A DNA stretch of 64,000 nucleotides from positions 80,435 to 144,434 of the forward strand of contig NZ_CADIKF010000010.1 in NCBI RefSeq assembly GCF_902859875.1, in the 5' to 3' direction. Below the pieces are notes generated by a model. That model did no database searches. It saw only the letters and a list, made by a program, of their open reading frames with translations, and was not told the origin of the DNA. This document shows positions 1 to 10,901 of this stretch, piece after piece; the first letter of the stretch is position 1; each line of letters begins with the position of its first letter. The stretch is from Paraburkholderia solisilvae (GTDB lineage Bacteria; Pseudomonadota; Gammaproteobacteria; Burkholderiales; Burkholderiaceae). Both the position numbers and the translations under genes were made by a program.

Positions 1-977
1 TGGCCGGTTTGCGCATTCAGATAGAGCCACGCATTGCCGAGCGGCCCGTCGCCGTGATCCTTGCCGGCCGCGAAGAAGCCCACCCCGTAGGTATGCAATG
101 CGGGCACGTAGAACAGTGCACCGGGTGGCGCGCTGATGTGCCTGTCGGACGCGATCTTGCGAGCGGCTTCGAGAATCTGCTCGCGCGTCAGGTCCGCCTT
201 GCCCGGCTGCGGCGTGCCGACGAGTGTCGGATCGTCGAATGGCGTCGAGCCAAGCGGCGACAGCAACGACACGATCGGCCGTACGACTTCCTTGCCAAGG
301 TTCATCGATACCGACGTCACCGCCATCATCAGCAACAGGCCCCAGATCCAGACGCCGCCGGAGCGATGCAAGTCGAAAGTGAGCGGATAGCCGCCGCGCT
401 TCACGCGAAACGCAAACGACTTGCGCCATGCCTTGAGGTTCGGGAACGACAGCACAAGCGCGATCATGCTGTCGAAGATCCACACGATGCCGACGATCCC
501 CATCAGCCACGTGCCGGTGTCGATGCCGTGCGTAAACGGCAGATGCAGCGTGTAGTGCAACTTGTAGACAAACGGAATCAGATTGAGCCGCGCGAGCGAT
601 ACCGCGCCCCATTCGCGGCGGCCTTGAATTTCGCCGGTTGCCGGATCGAGCGCGAGCTGGTTGAAATCGAGCGTGTACGGCGCTTTCGTGTGCGGATCGG
701 TGCCCGGACGCACAAACAGCTGCAGCGTGTGCCCGGGTTCGATCCCGAGCGGCATGTAGGTCACGTGCAGTCGCGGATCCGCCGCTTCGACGCGCCGCAC
801 GAGTTCCAGCGGACGCAGCGCCGGGCCGTCGGTGCGCGCGTAGAAAAACATCGGGTTCAGCGCGGCGTCGAGTTCGTGGTCCCACGCGATGATCGCGCCG
901 GTCAGACCGGCGATAAACAGGAACAGCGCGATCGCAATGCCGAACCAGCGATGCAGGCGGACGAGGATGGGCCTCAT
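1..977 (-). CDS. PepSY-associated membrane protein (partial, runs off left edge)
   Basis: Reading leftwards from ATG at 977, about 325 codons are visible and the C-terminus lies outside the window. The protein starts with a short basic stretch and HRWFG, then a membrane helix near residues 13-32, the typical opening of PepSY-associated TM (PiuB-like) proteins. Further hydrophobic segments lie around residues 156-176 (after LHLPFTHGIDTG) and 208-226 (GVWIWGLLLMMAV). The family sits in the inner membrane, and many members are linked to iron or siderophore use. A palindrome resembling a Fur box lies about 105 bases upstream, which fits iron control. An in-frame ATG at 1079 would add 34 residues but abuts that palindrome and has no Shine-Dalgarno sequence, so 977 is preferred. 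Confidence 0.8.
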   Translation of the reverse strand, partial: MRPILVRLHRWFGIAIALFLFIAGLTGAIIAWDHELDAALNPMFFYARTDGPALRPLELVRRVEAADPRLHVTYMPLGIEPGHTLQLFVRPGTDPHTKAPYTLDFNQLALDPATGEIQGRREWGAVSLARLNLIPFVYKLHYTLHLPFTHGIDTGTWLMGIVGIVWIFDSMIALVLSFPNLKAWRKSFAFRVKRGGYPLTFDLHRSGGVWIWGLLLMMAVTSVSMNLGKEVVRPIVSLLSPLGSTPFDDPTLVGTPQPGKADLTREQILEAARKIASDRHISAPPGALFYVPALHTYGVGFFAAGKDHGDGPLGNAWLYLNAQTG

Positions 978-1079
978 GCACGACCCGGTGCGAGCGGCAA
1001 CGGCAGCGGCAACGACAGCGTGAACGATACGGCGCGCGCCGCGAGCGAAACGGAAGACATAAGCGACACCGGCCTGCAT

Positions 1080-1101
1080 AAATGCGAATTATTCGCATCT
1101 T
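1080..1101. promoter_or_regulatory. Fur-box-like palindrome
   Basis: Bases 1082-1098 form a perfect inverted repeat of atgcgaat and attcgcat around one central base. AT-rich hyphenated palindromes of this form are typical of Fur operators in betaproteobacteria. Its place just upstream of a PepSY-type membrane protein gene supports iron-responsive repression. That it binds Fur is inference. Confidence 0.55.
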
Positions 1102-1377
1102 AAGGATTGTAGGCTGATGCCGCAAGGGGCACGTGCGCGGCTGGGTATGAAAGACTTCTGAAATGACGTCGCGCTTCGTAGGGGGCGCAAAGCCTTGTCT
1201 GCTATGGCGTCGCGGCGGTGTGCGGCAAAACGTCGCGAATCGTTCCTTGCAAATGGCAAACGAAATCAGGCGTTATGGCGGCTGCGTTAAAAAAGGGGCT
1301 CGATTGATCAAAAAGGGCGCGACGAGGGGTGACGTTGCAACGGACGGGTATGTGCGGCGGAGGACAAGCGGCGGCGC
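1102..1377. other. Intergenic, no gene seen
   Basis: This is the stretch between the Fur-like site and the stop codon of the AI-2E family gene. Frames here are short and lack a ribosome binding site. It presumably holds the leftward promoter of the PepSY gene; nothing else is recognisable. Confidence 0.5.
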
Positions 1378-2463
1378 TCAAACCAGCCGCAGATAGATCA
1401 GCTCGCGCTTGATGTACGCATAGAAGACCGGCGCGGCGATCACGCCGGGAATGCCGAAGCCGGCTTCCATCACGAGCATCGCAATCAGCAGCTCCCACGC
1501 GCGCGCCTCGATCTGGCCGCCGACAATGCGCGCGTTCAGGAAGTATTCGAGCTTGTGAATGACGATCAGGAACACGAGCGATGTCACCGCCGCCGGAAAG
1601 CTGACCGAGAGCGCGACCGCGACGATCAGCGTGTTCGAGATCAGATTGCCGATCACCGGCAGCAAGCCGACGATAAACGTGACGATCACAAGCGTCTTCG
1701 CGAGCGGCAGAGGCGCGTGAAAGAGCGGTAGCAACAGCAGCAGGAAAATGCCGGTGAACACGGTGTTGATCGTGGAGATCTTCACCTGCGCGAAGACGAT
1801 GCGCCGGAATGCGTCGGAAAAGCGCGACAGGCGCTGGATGAACGCCGTCGACAGCGGCAGCCGCTGCACATGCTTTTGCGCGCCCACCGCAACGATCGCA
1901 CCGATGATCATGCCGATCAGCACATGCGTGAAGCCGCGCGCGACCATCTTGCCGCTTTGCTGCAGCATGCCCGCGTGCGTGTGCATCATCACGGCGGCTT
2001 TTTCCTTCATCTGATCGGCATCGACCGGCAGGTTGTCCGCGATGAATTGCGGCACGCGGCCGCGCGCCTGGTCGATCAGCTGCATCGCCTGGTCGAGCAG
2101 CTTCTGCACGCTCGGCACGTCGTGCTCGAAGTGCTCGATGATGCCGATCGTGAAGCCGGCCAGCACGCCGACAATGACGATGGACAGCCACACGACCGAC
2201 AGCCAGCGCGCCCAATGGCTCGACATGTGCCGCTCGATGCGCGGCGCGATGGTATGCACGAGCTGGAACACCAGCATGCCGGCGAGCAGCGCGCCGAGCA
2301 GCTTCAGCTCGAGCACCGCCCACATCGCCAGCAGCGCGACGATATAGCTGCCGATTTCCACCACCGACAGTTTCGGCAGGCTCATATCGCTCGTCAGCCT
2401 GACCGGGCGAGGGCGCAGATCCTGTACCGGCTTGTCGTCGGTCGCCTCGTTACGCTTGGCCAT
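1378..2463 (-). CDS. AI-2E family transporter (PerM/YdiK-like permease)
   Basis: The 361-residue protein has a short hydrophilic N-terminus, a pair of hydrophobic segments at about residues 36-70, another at about 86-108, a long helical soluble stretch (about 110-175, rich in Q, D and K), then four to five further membrane segments. The C-terminal block with VIGNLISNTL, GGQIEARAWELL and GFGIPGVIAAPVFYAYIK is typical of the AI-2E transporter family, which numbers about 350 residues. Members include the autoinducer exporter TqsA and the PerM/YdiK permeases, and the substrate cannot be told from sequence. It lies 27 bases after the uvrA stop on the same strand and may be co-transcribed with it. 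Confidence 0.85.
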   Translation of the reverse strand: MAKRNEATDDKPVQDLRPRPVRLTSDMSLPKLSVVEIGSYIVALLAMWAVLELKLLGALLAGMLVFQLVHTIAPRIERHMSSHWARWLSVVWLSIVIVGVLAGFTIGIIEHFEHDVPSVQKLLDQAMQLIDQARGRVPQFIADNLPVDADQMKEKAAVMMHTHAGMLQQSGKMVARGFTHVLIGMIIGAIVAVGAQKHVQRLPLSTAFIQRLSRFSDAFRRIVFAQVKISTINTVFTGIFLLLLLPLFHAPLPLAKTLVIVTFIVGLLPVIGNLISNTLIVAVALSVSFPAAVTSLVFLIVIHKLEYFLNARIVGGQIEARAWELLIAMLVMEAGFGIPGVIAAPVFYAYIKRELIYLRLV

Positions 2464-2490
2464 GGCCTTGTCCAGTCTCCAACCTTCGGG

Positions 2491-5439
<2,949 letters not shown>

Positions 5440-5718
5440 GAACCTGCGGGAAGAAGGGAAACTAAACCTGCTACTATAACGACTTTTCCAGACCGCCGTT
5501 ATGGCGACCTGATCGTGCCCGAAAGCTTGTGCAAGCCGGGTGTTGGCGGCGAAAAGCGGCGGCGAGAGCGGTGGTGCGACGCGCGGTCGGTTCTGGAGCA
5601 CGCCTCACGGCGCGCGTGACAAAAAAGCGCAACAGGAAGCGGCGCGGTGCGGCAACCCCACGGGGCCAAGCTACGCGGTTGTGCCCGCACCCGCACGTTC
5701 ATCCGAAAATCTCCGTCG

Positions 5719-6906
5719 ATGTCCAATCTGTCTGCCACTTCCACACGCATGAGCGCGTCCGAGCTGCGCGCGACCATGGCGCTTGCGTCGATCTTCGCGC
5801 TGCGCATGCTCGGCCTCTTCATGATCATGCCGGTGTTCTCGATCTACGCGAAAACCATTCCCGGCGGCGACAACGTGTTTCTGGTCGGTATTGCGCTCGG
5901 CGCCTACGGCGTCACGCAGTCGCTTCTGTATATCTTTTACGGCTGGGTGTCGGACAAGATCGGCCGCAAGCCGGTCATCGCGACCGGCCTGCTGGTTTTC
6001 GCGCTCGGCAGCTTCGTGGCCGCGCTCGCGCACGACATGACGTGGATTATCGTCGGCCGGGTGATCCAGGGGATGGGCGCGGTGTCGTCGGCGGTGATCG
6101 CGTTTATCGCGGACCTCACCTCGGAGGAACATCGCACGAAGGCGATGGCGATAGTGGGCGGCAGCATCGGCGCGTCGTTCGCGGTCGCGATTGTCGGTGC
6201 GCCGGTCGTGTTCCACTGGGTCGGCATGAGCGGGCTGTTCGCGCTGATCGGCATTTTTTCGATTCTGGCGGTGGGCGTCGTGCTGTGGCTCGTGCCCGAT
6301 GCGCCAAAGCCGGTGCACGTGCGCGCGCCGTTCGCGGAGGTGCTGCACAACGTCGAACTGCTGCGGCTGAATTTCGGCGTGCTGGTGCTGCACGCGACGC
6401 AGACCGCGCTCTTTCTCGTCGTGCCGCGCATTCTCGAGGCGGACGGCCTGCCGGTTCGCTCGCACTGGATGATCTACCTGCCGGTGATGGGGCTGTCGTT
6501 TGTGATGATGGTGCCCGCCATCATTGCGGCGGAGAAGCGCGGCAAGATGAAAACGGTGCTGGTCAGTGCGATTGTGCTTATCCTGATTGGCCAATTACTG
6601 TTGGGCGCCGCAGCGCATACCATAGCTATTGTCGCGGCGATCCTGTTCATCTATTTTCTGGGCTTCAATATTCTCGAGGCGTCGCAGCCGTCGATGGTGT
6701 CGAAGCTTGCGCCCGGCACACGCAAGGGCGCGGCAGTGGGCGTCTACAACACCACGCAGTCGATCGGGCTGGCGCTTGGCGGCGTGATGGGCGGCTGGCT
6801 GCTGAAAATGGACGGATCGAGCGCGGTGTTCTATGCGTGCTCGGGGCTGGTTTTGTGCTGGCTTATAATCGCCGCAAACATGAAACAGCCGCCGCGCAAG
6901 GCTTGA
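5719..6906 (+). CDS. Major facilitator superfamily transporter
   Basis: The 395-residue inner-membrane protein has about twelve membrane segments. The MFS A-loop motif is visible between helices 2 and 3 as GWVSDKIGRKPVI, and the conserved GRVIQGMGA segment follows. This looks like the YajR-type drug:H+ antiporter branch but lacks the extra C-terminal domain of E. coli YajR. The start is placed at ATG 5719 (MSNLSATSTR), just before the first helix; an earlier in-frame ATG at 5647 would add a basic leader of 24 residues. The gene lies between uvrA (divergent) and ssb (62 bases downstream, same strand), an order I recall as usual in Burkholderia. The substrate is unknown. Confidence 0.9.
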   Translation: MSNLSATSTRMSASELRATMALASIFALRMLGLFMIMPVFSIYAKTIPGGDNVFLVGIALGAYGVTQSLLYIFYGWVSDKIGRKPVIATGLLVFALGSFVAALAHDMTWIIVGRVIQGMGAVSSAVIAFIADLTSEEHRTKAMAIVGGSIGASFAVAIVGAPVVFHWVGMSGLFALIGIFSILAVGVVLWLVPDAPKPVHVRAPFAEVLHNVELLRLNFGVLVLHATQTALFLVVPRILEADGLPVRSHWMIYLPVMGLSFVMMVPAIIAAEKRGKMKTVLVSAIVLILIGQLLLGAAAHTIAIVAAILFIYFLGFNILEASQPSMVSKLAPGTRKGAAVGVYNTTQSIGLALGGVMGGWLLKMDGSSAVFYACSGLVLCWLIIAANMKQPPRKA

Positions 6907-6920
6907 CGCCGCCCCCTCGC

Positions 6921-6948
6921 AACGCGCTGTACGCAACGCGCTGTACGC
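6921..6948. repeat. Two tandem copies of a 14-base unit
   Basis: The unit aacgcgctgtacgc occurs twice in direct succession in the short gap between the MFS gene and ssb, ending 21 bases before the ssb start. It may be a simple duplication or part of the ssb leader; no function is evident. Confidence 0.6.
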
Positions 6949-6969
6949 AACAACAGACAGGAGAAATTT

Positions 6970-7497
6970 ATGGCATCCGTGAACAAGGTCATTCTGGTTG
7001 GCAATCTCGGCGCCGATCCGGAAGTCCGTTACCTTCCGAGCGGCGACGCAGTGGCGAACATTCGCCTTGCCACGACCGACCGCTATAAGGACAAGGCCTC
7101 GGGCGAAATGAAGGAAATGACCGAGTGGCATCGCGTTTCCTTCTTTGGGCGGCTTGCCGAAATCGTGAACGAATATCTGAAGAAGGGTTCGTCGGTGTAT
7201 ATCGAAGGGCGCATTCGCACGCGTAAGTGGCAGGCGCAGGACGGCACCGACCGGTATTCGACGGAAATCGTCGCGGACCAGATGCAGATGCTAGGCGGAC
7301 GCGGTGGTGCGGGCGGCGGTGGCGATGACGGCGGTTATAGCCGCGAACCGGCTGAACGCAGCAGCGGTGGGCGGGGTGCTGGTGGTGGTGCGGGCGGTGG
7401 TGGCGGCGGTGGCGCGCGCAGCGGTGGCGCGGCGAGCCGTCCGAGTGCGCCGGCGGGCGGCGGGTTTGATGAGATGGATGACGATATTCCGTTCTAG
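6970..7497 (+). CDS. ssb: Single-stranded DNA-binding protein
   Basis: SSB coats single-stranded DNA in replication, repair and recombination. The 175-residue protein has the OB-fold domain at residues 1-110 ([18 protein letters not shown], then [10 protein letters not shown] and [11 protein letters not shown]), a long Gly/Arg/Ser-rich linker, and the acidic tip DEMDDDIPF that binds partner proteins. All landmark positions are intact. An AGGAG sequence 6-10 bases upstream supports the start. It lies downstream of the MFS gene and not far from uvrA, as in many proteobacteria. A strong terminator follows. Confidence 0.98.
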   Translation: MASVNKVILVGNLGADPEVRYLPSGDAVANIRLATTDRYKDKASGEMKEMTEWHRVSFFGRLAEIVNEYLKKGSSVYIEGRIRTRKWQAQDGTDRYSTEIVADQMQMLGGRGGAGGGGDDGGYSREPAERSSGGRGAGGGAGGGGGGGARSGGAASRPSAPAGGGFDEMDDDIPF

Positions 7498-7568
7498 CGA
7501 GCATACCCACGAGAGGAAGGAAGATTTCTTCACTAACTCTTTGACGGGTATAGAAAAATTGTGATTTT

Positions 7569-7595
7569 GGGCGCTCCTTTTGGGGTGCCCTTTTT
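7569..7595 (+). terminator. Rho-independent terminator after ssb
   Basis: A 9-base stem (7569-7577 with 7582-7590, including two G-T pairs) closes a tttt loop and is followed by five T residues. It lies 72 bases past the ssb stop and marks the end of the core-genome block before the accessory stretch. Confidence 0.85.
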
Positions 7596-7841
7596 CATTG
7601 CGCGCATTGGCGCAATGAAGGCGGAAGATTTCCTGGTGTGAATCGCGTATACCTCGTTGCTCGCGAACGAGAATTTCCGCTCATCGAACTATCCGATCCG
7701 CCCGTAAAATCGCTGTATCTTCCGCGTAGGCTGCAGTGGAGTTTGCGGGAGACTGCCGCCTGGTCTGGGTCGCAGGCCGCTGCGATTGAAGCAGGTTCGA
7801 CGCAACGAGCTAGCTGTCCGTATGCTGTCGAGGAGAGCCAC

Positions 7842-8279
7842 ATGTCATCCGATATTCGTCCCGTACCTTGGCCGTGGGCGAGCATGTTATGGCCATTGCA
7901 ATTCGCTGAGTCCCTTTACGCCGCGCCGGAGCGCCTTCAGCAGTCGATACTCCCCTGGACGTTCGCGGGTCTGGTAGTCAACGAGTCGAACTCGAGCAAT
8001 CCCGTCGCGGAGCGGGCTATCGTCAGCAAGGAGAGTTACGGCAAGCAGCTTGGCCGCATCTCTGACGCTCTCGATTCGCTCATCAAGCAGACCAACGTCA
8101 AGCGGGACGATGCTATCAACGCGTTCCTTGAAATCAAGGCTCACATTGACGACATCAAGCACAGTACAGAAACGACGCGGTTTGAAGCAGTATTGGTCGA
8201 CTTGAAGAAGCTGAGAGAGAGAAACGAAGCCCTTTTCGAGGATCGCCTGAAGCGCGTCGCCGAACTTGGCAACAAGTAA
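7842..8279 (+). CDS. Hypothetical helical protein with Trp/Pro-rich N-terminus
   Basis: The 145-residue protein starts at ATG 7842, preceded by a GAGGAG ribosome site; a longer reading from 7638 lacks one. Residues 7-36 hold an unusual aromatic and proline-rich stretch (PWPWASMLWPLQFAE, later ILPW). The rest is hydrophilic and predicted helical, with heptad-like Leu/Ile spacing in residues 75-140 (QLGRISDALDSLIK and LVDLKKLRERNEAL), so a coiled coil or helical bundle is likely. No signal peptide or catalytic motif is seen. It converges on the caspase-like gene. Codon choice is less GC-biased than in the neighbours. I do not recognise the family. Confidence 0.7.
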   Translation: MSSDIRPVPWPWASMLWPLQFAESLYAAPERLQQSILPWTFAGLVVNESNSSNPVAERAIVSKESYGKQLGRISDALDSLIKQTNVKRDDAINAFLEIKAHIDDIKHSTETTRFEAVLVDLKKLRERNEALFEDRLKRVAELGNK

Positions 8280-8575
8280 GCAATTGTCATTGGGGTCTAC
8301 GCAGCAGCCGGGGCATCGGCTGCATCGGCGAGTGCGCGCGCCACGCAGGGCACACGCGCTTCGCACGAACCGTATCCCGGCTCGATGTGTTTTCTTCCAG
8401 GTTCGAAAACATTGCCAATGCTGGCGGTTATGCACCGGTCGACGACCGTCGACGACGACGGAGGATTGACGATTAGGCACTGTCGACCCTGGAAGTCATT
8501 TGCTGATTTCCCGGAAGCCAATCGAGTTCCTCTATCGCCGACGACGGACAAAGCGCTTTATACCGGTCCGGCGAA
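8280..8575. other. Spacer between convergent accessory genes
   Basis: About 300 bases separate the helical protein from the caspase-like gene. Two overlapping frames are open on opposite strands (minus 8297-8551, plus 8385-8579). The minus frame looks slightly more coding-like in third-position composition, but neither has a ribosome site or a recognisable product. No clear terminator hairpin with a T tract was found. Confidence 0.4.
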
Positions 8576-9985
8576 TTAGCGTCGTGACTTGCTCGCCTTG
8601 AAAGCCGCCTTTACGATCGCCTCCGCTTGCGGTCCGACTGACTTCCGCAAATCGTCGGCCGCCCGATCAATGGACGGCAGCAAGAGTTTCTGCAGTTCCG
8701 GAGTGATTTCGGCGATGTGTTCGTAGAATTCCGGACCAGGGCCGGGATAGGGAACCGGACCTTCCACGTAGTACTTTTGGAGGATCGGCCAGAGAATCCA
8801 GCACCACCACCAGGCGAAAATGTACTGCTGTCCCAACGTGATATTGCCGCCCGCTACTGAACTTTCATTGAAATTTGGCGAGTCCGAAGGATTCTGTACG
8901 GAAAGCGCATAGCCGAAAGCTTCTCCCGCTTCGATGGTGCCATTTCCATTGGAGTCCGGATTAAACGCAAGCGCCGCACCATATGGATCGTGACCAATCT
9001 CGGCAGCGATCCAGTCGCGAGCAAACGAATCCCAGTTCAGGTCCGGTGTCGCGTACGAACTCTTCGTGGCAATCGCCGCCGACGCAATGCTGGAATGATC
9101 GGCGGTACTGGCGGAAAGTATCGGTGCATTGAAGCCGCCGGAATTGCACTGCTCCATCATCACGATCAACGACCGATAGTGCGGAAGACTACCCAGTTCC
9201 GCACAGAAGTCGCTTGCCATATACGATCCCCAGTTCGGGTATTCGCACAGGAATGAGCCTGCCCCGAAATTATCGCCGTGATTGTTTGTGTGGATAAATA
9301 GCAGATCGCGAGGTTTGAGCTTGCTCTTCAGATCGCTGACCGCTGCTTGAAATCCCGACCTGTTGCCCTCTCCCGTTACCTTGATGCGGTACGCCGTGGT
9401 GTCCCCGGGCCATTTGCTGGCGGCACCGTCTTGCGTATTCAACGAGCCGTCGTAGTTGAGAACATAAATATGCTTTGAATTGAAACCATAGCGGTCAATC
9501 AGCATCCGATAACAGAACTCCAGGTCGTTCAGGTGTCGCATGTTCGACATGCCGGAATACAGGATGGCGTACCGCGTGCCGTCCGGATAGATCACCGGGC
9601 AACGCAGGATCGGGCGGATCCGGTAAACATTTGGATTGGGCTGCAGCCGGACCGGTTCATGAAACGCACGCAGCGTCTCCGGGGGCTTCTTCAGCCACGG
9701 GGGGAATCGGGCCTGAATCTCGCTGTGCTGCTCTGCCGTCTTTGGGTCATAAAGCAGGTATCGGCAGTCGTGGCCGAAGTTGGCCAACGGATCGTCATCA
9801 GCGAATACGAGGATGCTTGGACGGGTGACCTCGATGCGCTGAAATTCGGGTCCCAGTTTGTCTCCCGCCTCATGAATCTTCAGATCGAGATACAGGTTGG
9901 TGCCTTGTCGCTTCCGCCAACCCATGCTGAGGAACGCGTGCTCGCGAATTCGAGTGGTGATCTCGCTTTCCTTGATGCGTGCCAT
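8576..9985 (-). CDS. Caspase-clan (peptidase C13-like) protease with EF-hand loop
   Basis: The 469-residue protein starts at ATG 9985 because GGAGG lies at 9991-9995. Residues 50-96 form a domain (core FADDDPLANFGHDCRYLLYDP, then ARFPP) that recurs in the gene upstream. A caspase-like domain follows: a strand with RYAILYSG near 138-145, the His of HTNNHGDN (His236), and the Cys of MMEQCNSGGF (Cys280), matching the His-Gly and xCys pair of clan CD peptidases, closest in style to legumain (C13). Residues 344-355 are a canonical EF-hand calcium loop (D344, N346, N348, T350, E355). Residues 388-406 are strongly aromatic and could touch a membrane. No signal peptide is seen. Substrate and role are unknown. 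Confidence 0.8.
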   Translation of the reverse strand: MARIKESEITTRIREHAFLSMGWRKRQGTNLYLDLKIHEAGDKLGPEFQRIEVTRPSILVFADDDPLANFGHDCRYLLYDPKTAEQHSEIQARFPPWLKKPPETLRAFHEPVRLQPNPNVYRIRPILRCPVIYPDGTRYAILYSGMSNMRHLNDLEFCYRMLIDRYGFNSKHIYVLNYDGSLNTQDGAASKWPGDTTAYRIKVTGEGNRSGFQAAVSDLKSKLKPRDLLFIHTNNHGDNFGAGSFLCEYPNWGSYMASDFCAELGSLPHYRSLIVMMEQCNSGGFNAPILSASTADHSSIASAAIATKSSYATPDLNWDSFARDWIAAEIGHDPYGAALAFNPDSNGNGTIEAGEAFGYALSVQNPSDSPNFNESSVAGGNITLGQQYIFAWWWCWILWPILQKYYVEGPVPYPGPGPEFYEHIAEITPELQKLLLPSIDRAADDLRKSVGPQAEAIVKAAFKASKSRR

Positions 9986-10012
9986 TTTTGCCTCCATCAA
10001 ACCATTTACGAC

Positions 10013-10366
10013 CTACTTGTCGGGAATAGGTAAGATGCCGTCGGGTATCCCGGGAGCCCGATACGCGATCTGCCAGTCCGTCGCACCGCGCTGGAAGGGC
10101 GGAAAGCGTGCCTCTCGCGACAGCGTGTCGCCGGTCTCCGGGTTCAGGAGCACGTAGCGGCACGCATGACCCCAGTTCGCTGCTGGATCACCATCGATAA
10201 ATGCGAGATATGCATCCCACGGGACGTCAATCTCCAGATGGGGAAACGAAATCGTCGTTCCTTTCACAAACATCGTGCTGCACACATAGGCGACGCCGTG
10301 TGCTTGCTCGGATGTCGTCAGTTGCGAAATCAGAATATCTGTGAGCTGTCTATCGCTTTTTGGCAT
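10013..10366 (-). CDS. Small protein sharing the N-terminal domain of the caspase-like protease
   Basis: The 117-residue protein starts at ATG 10366 with AAAGGA upstream and ends 27 bases before the protease start, so the two are probably co-transcribed. Residues 54-90 align with residues 59-96 of the protease: LAFIDGDPAANWGHACRYVL and ARFPP against the matching protease segment, with only one residue of length difference between the two blocks. It has no protease part, so it looks like a free-standing copy of the domain, possibly a partner, inhibitor or pseudo-substrate. The domain is not one I recognise. A longer reading from 10471 has no ribosome site. Confidence 0.75.
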   Translation of the reverse strand: MPKSDRQLTDILISQLTTSEQAHGVAYVCSTMFVKGTTISFPHLEIDVPWDAYLAFIDGDPAANWGHACRYVLLNPETGDTLSREARFPPFQRGATDWQIAYRAPGIPDGILPIPDK

Positions 10367-10901
10367 TTCAATTGCATCCTTTGGCGAGCGGTGCGAAATC
10401 TGCATGTGACAAGCGTTCTTTGAGGGCACCCTGACTATCACCCTATCGAACCGGATCAAGCAAATTTCCACTCAATACGTAACCACGAACTCGCGACTTG
10501 TCGTCTCACTTCTCTTGAAAGACGAGTTCAATATCGGTAATTTCAAGCGCTTCCCCTCCGCCAGATTCAAGCAGAACGGCTGGTGCGCGTGTGCGATGCC
10601 GCAGCAGATGTGGCGGCCGAGTCCAACGCCGGACGAAGCGCGCTATCCTTCGGTGAGGGATTTGCGCGGACCAGGGGACCGATCGAAGGACATGGACAGT
10701 GCCCGTGCCAGTATGGGCGCATAAAACCGGCGGGCAATTTGCCGAGCTCACAATGGCATTACTTCTAGTTTGATTACCTATGGAAGCGGGGCGGCCGTAT
10801 CGCCGACATACGTCATTCCATTCGCTAGAGATGTCGCCAATTTACCGGCTCGCATTTGTTGCGTCCGGTCCGTCCGGCCCGCATGTTCGTGTCGATCTGC
10901 T
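10367..10901. other. Non-coding or decayed stretch upstream of the protease operon
   Basis: This should contain the leftward promoter of the two-gene operon. An 81-codon minus frame (10506-10751) ends in a protein-like stretch (GGGEALEITDIELVFQEK) but its N-terminal half does not look coding, and it has no ribosome site; it may be the remnant of a gene. Nothing else is convincing. Confidence 0.4.

Noticed and set aside
9..1103. Long plus-strand open frame
   Set aside because: It is antisense to the PepSY gene, whose minus-strand frame encodes recognisable family motifs; the plus product is Arg/Gln/His-rich, typical of antisense frames in GC-rich DNA.
5440..5718. Possible LexA/SOS operator upstream of uvrA
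   Set aside because: No CTG(T)-N8-ACAG-like palindrome could be found in the gap, so no operator is claimed.
8297..8579. Two overlapping small frames downstream of the caspase-like gene (minus 8297-8551, plus 8385-8579)
   Set aside because: Neither has a ribosome site or a recognisable product; they overlap each other on opposite strands, so at most one could be real.
10506..10751. 81-codon minus frame ending in a protein-like stretch
   Set aside because: Only the last third looks coding, the rest is Arg/Pro/His-rich and it lacks a ribosome site; it may be a remnant.
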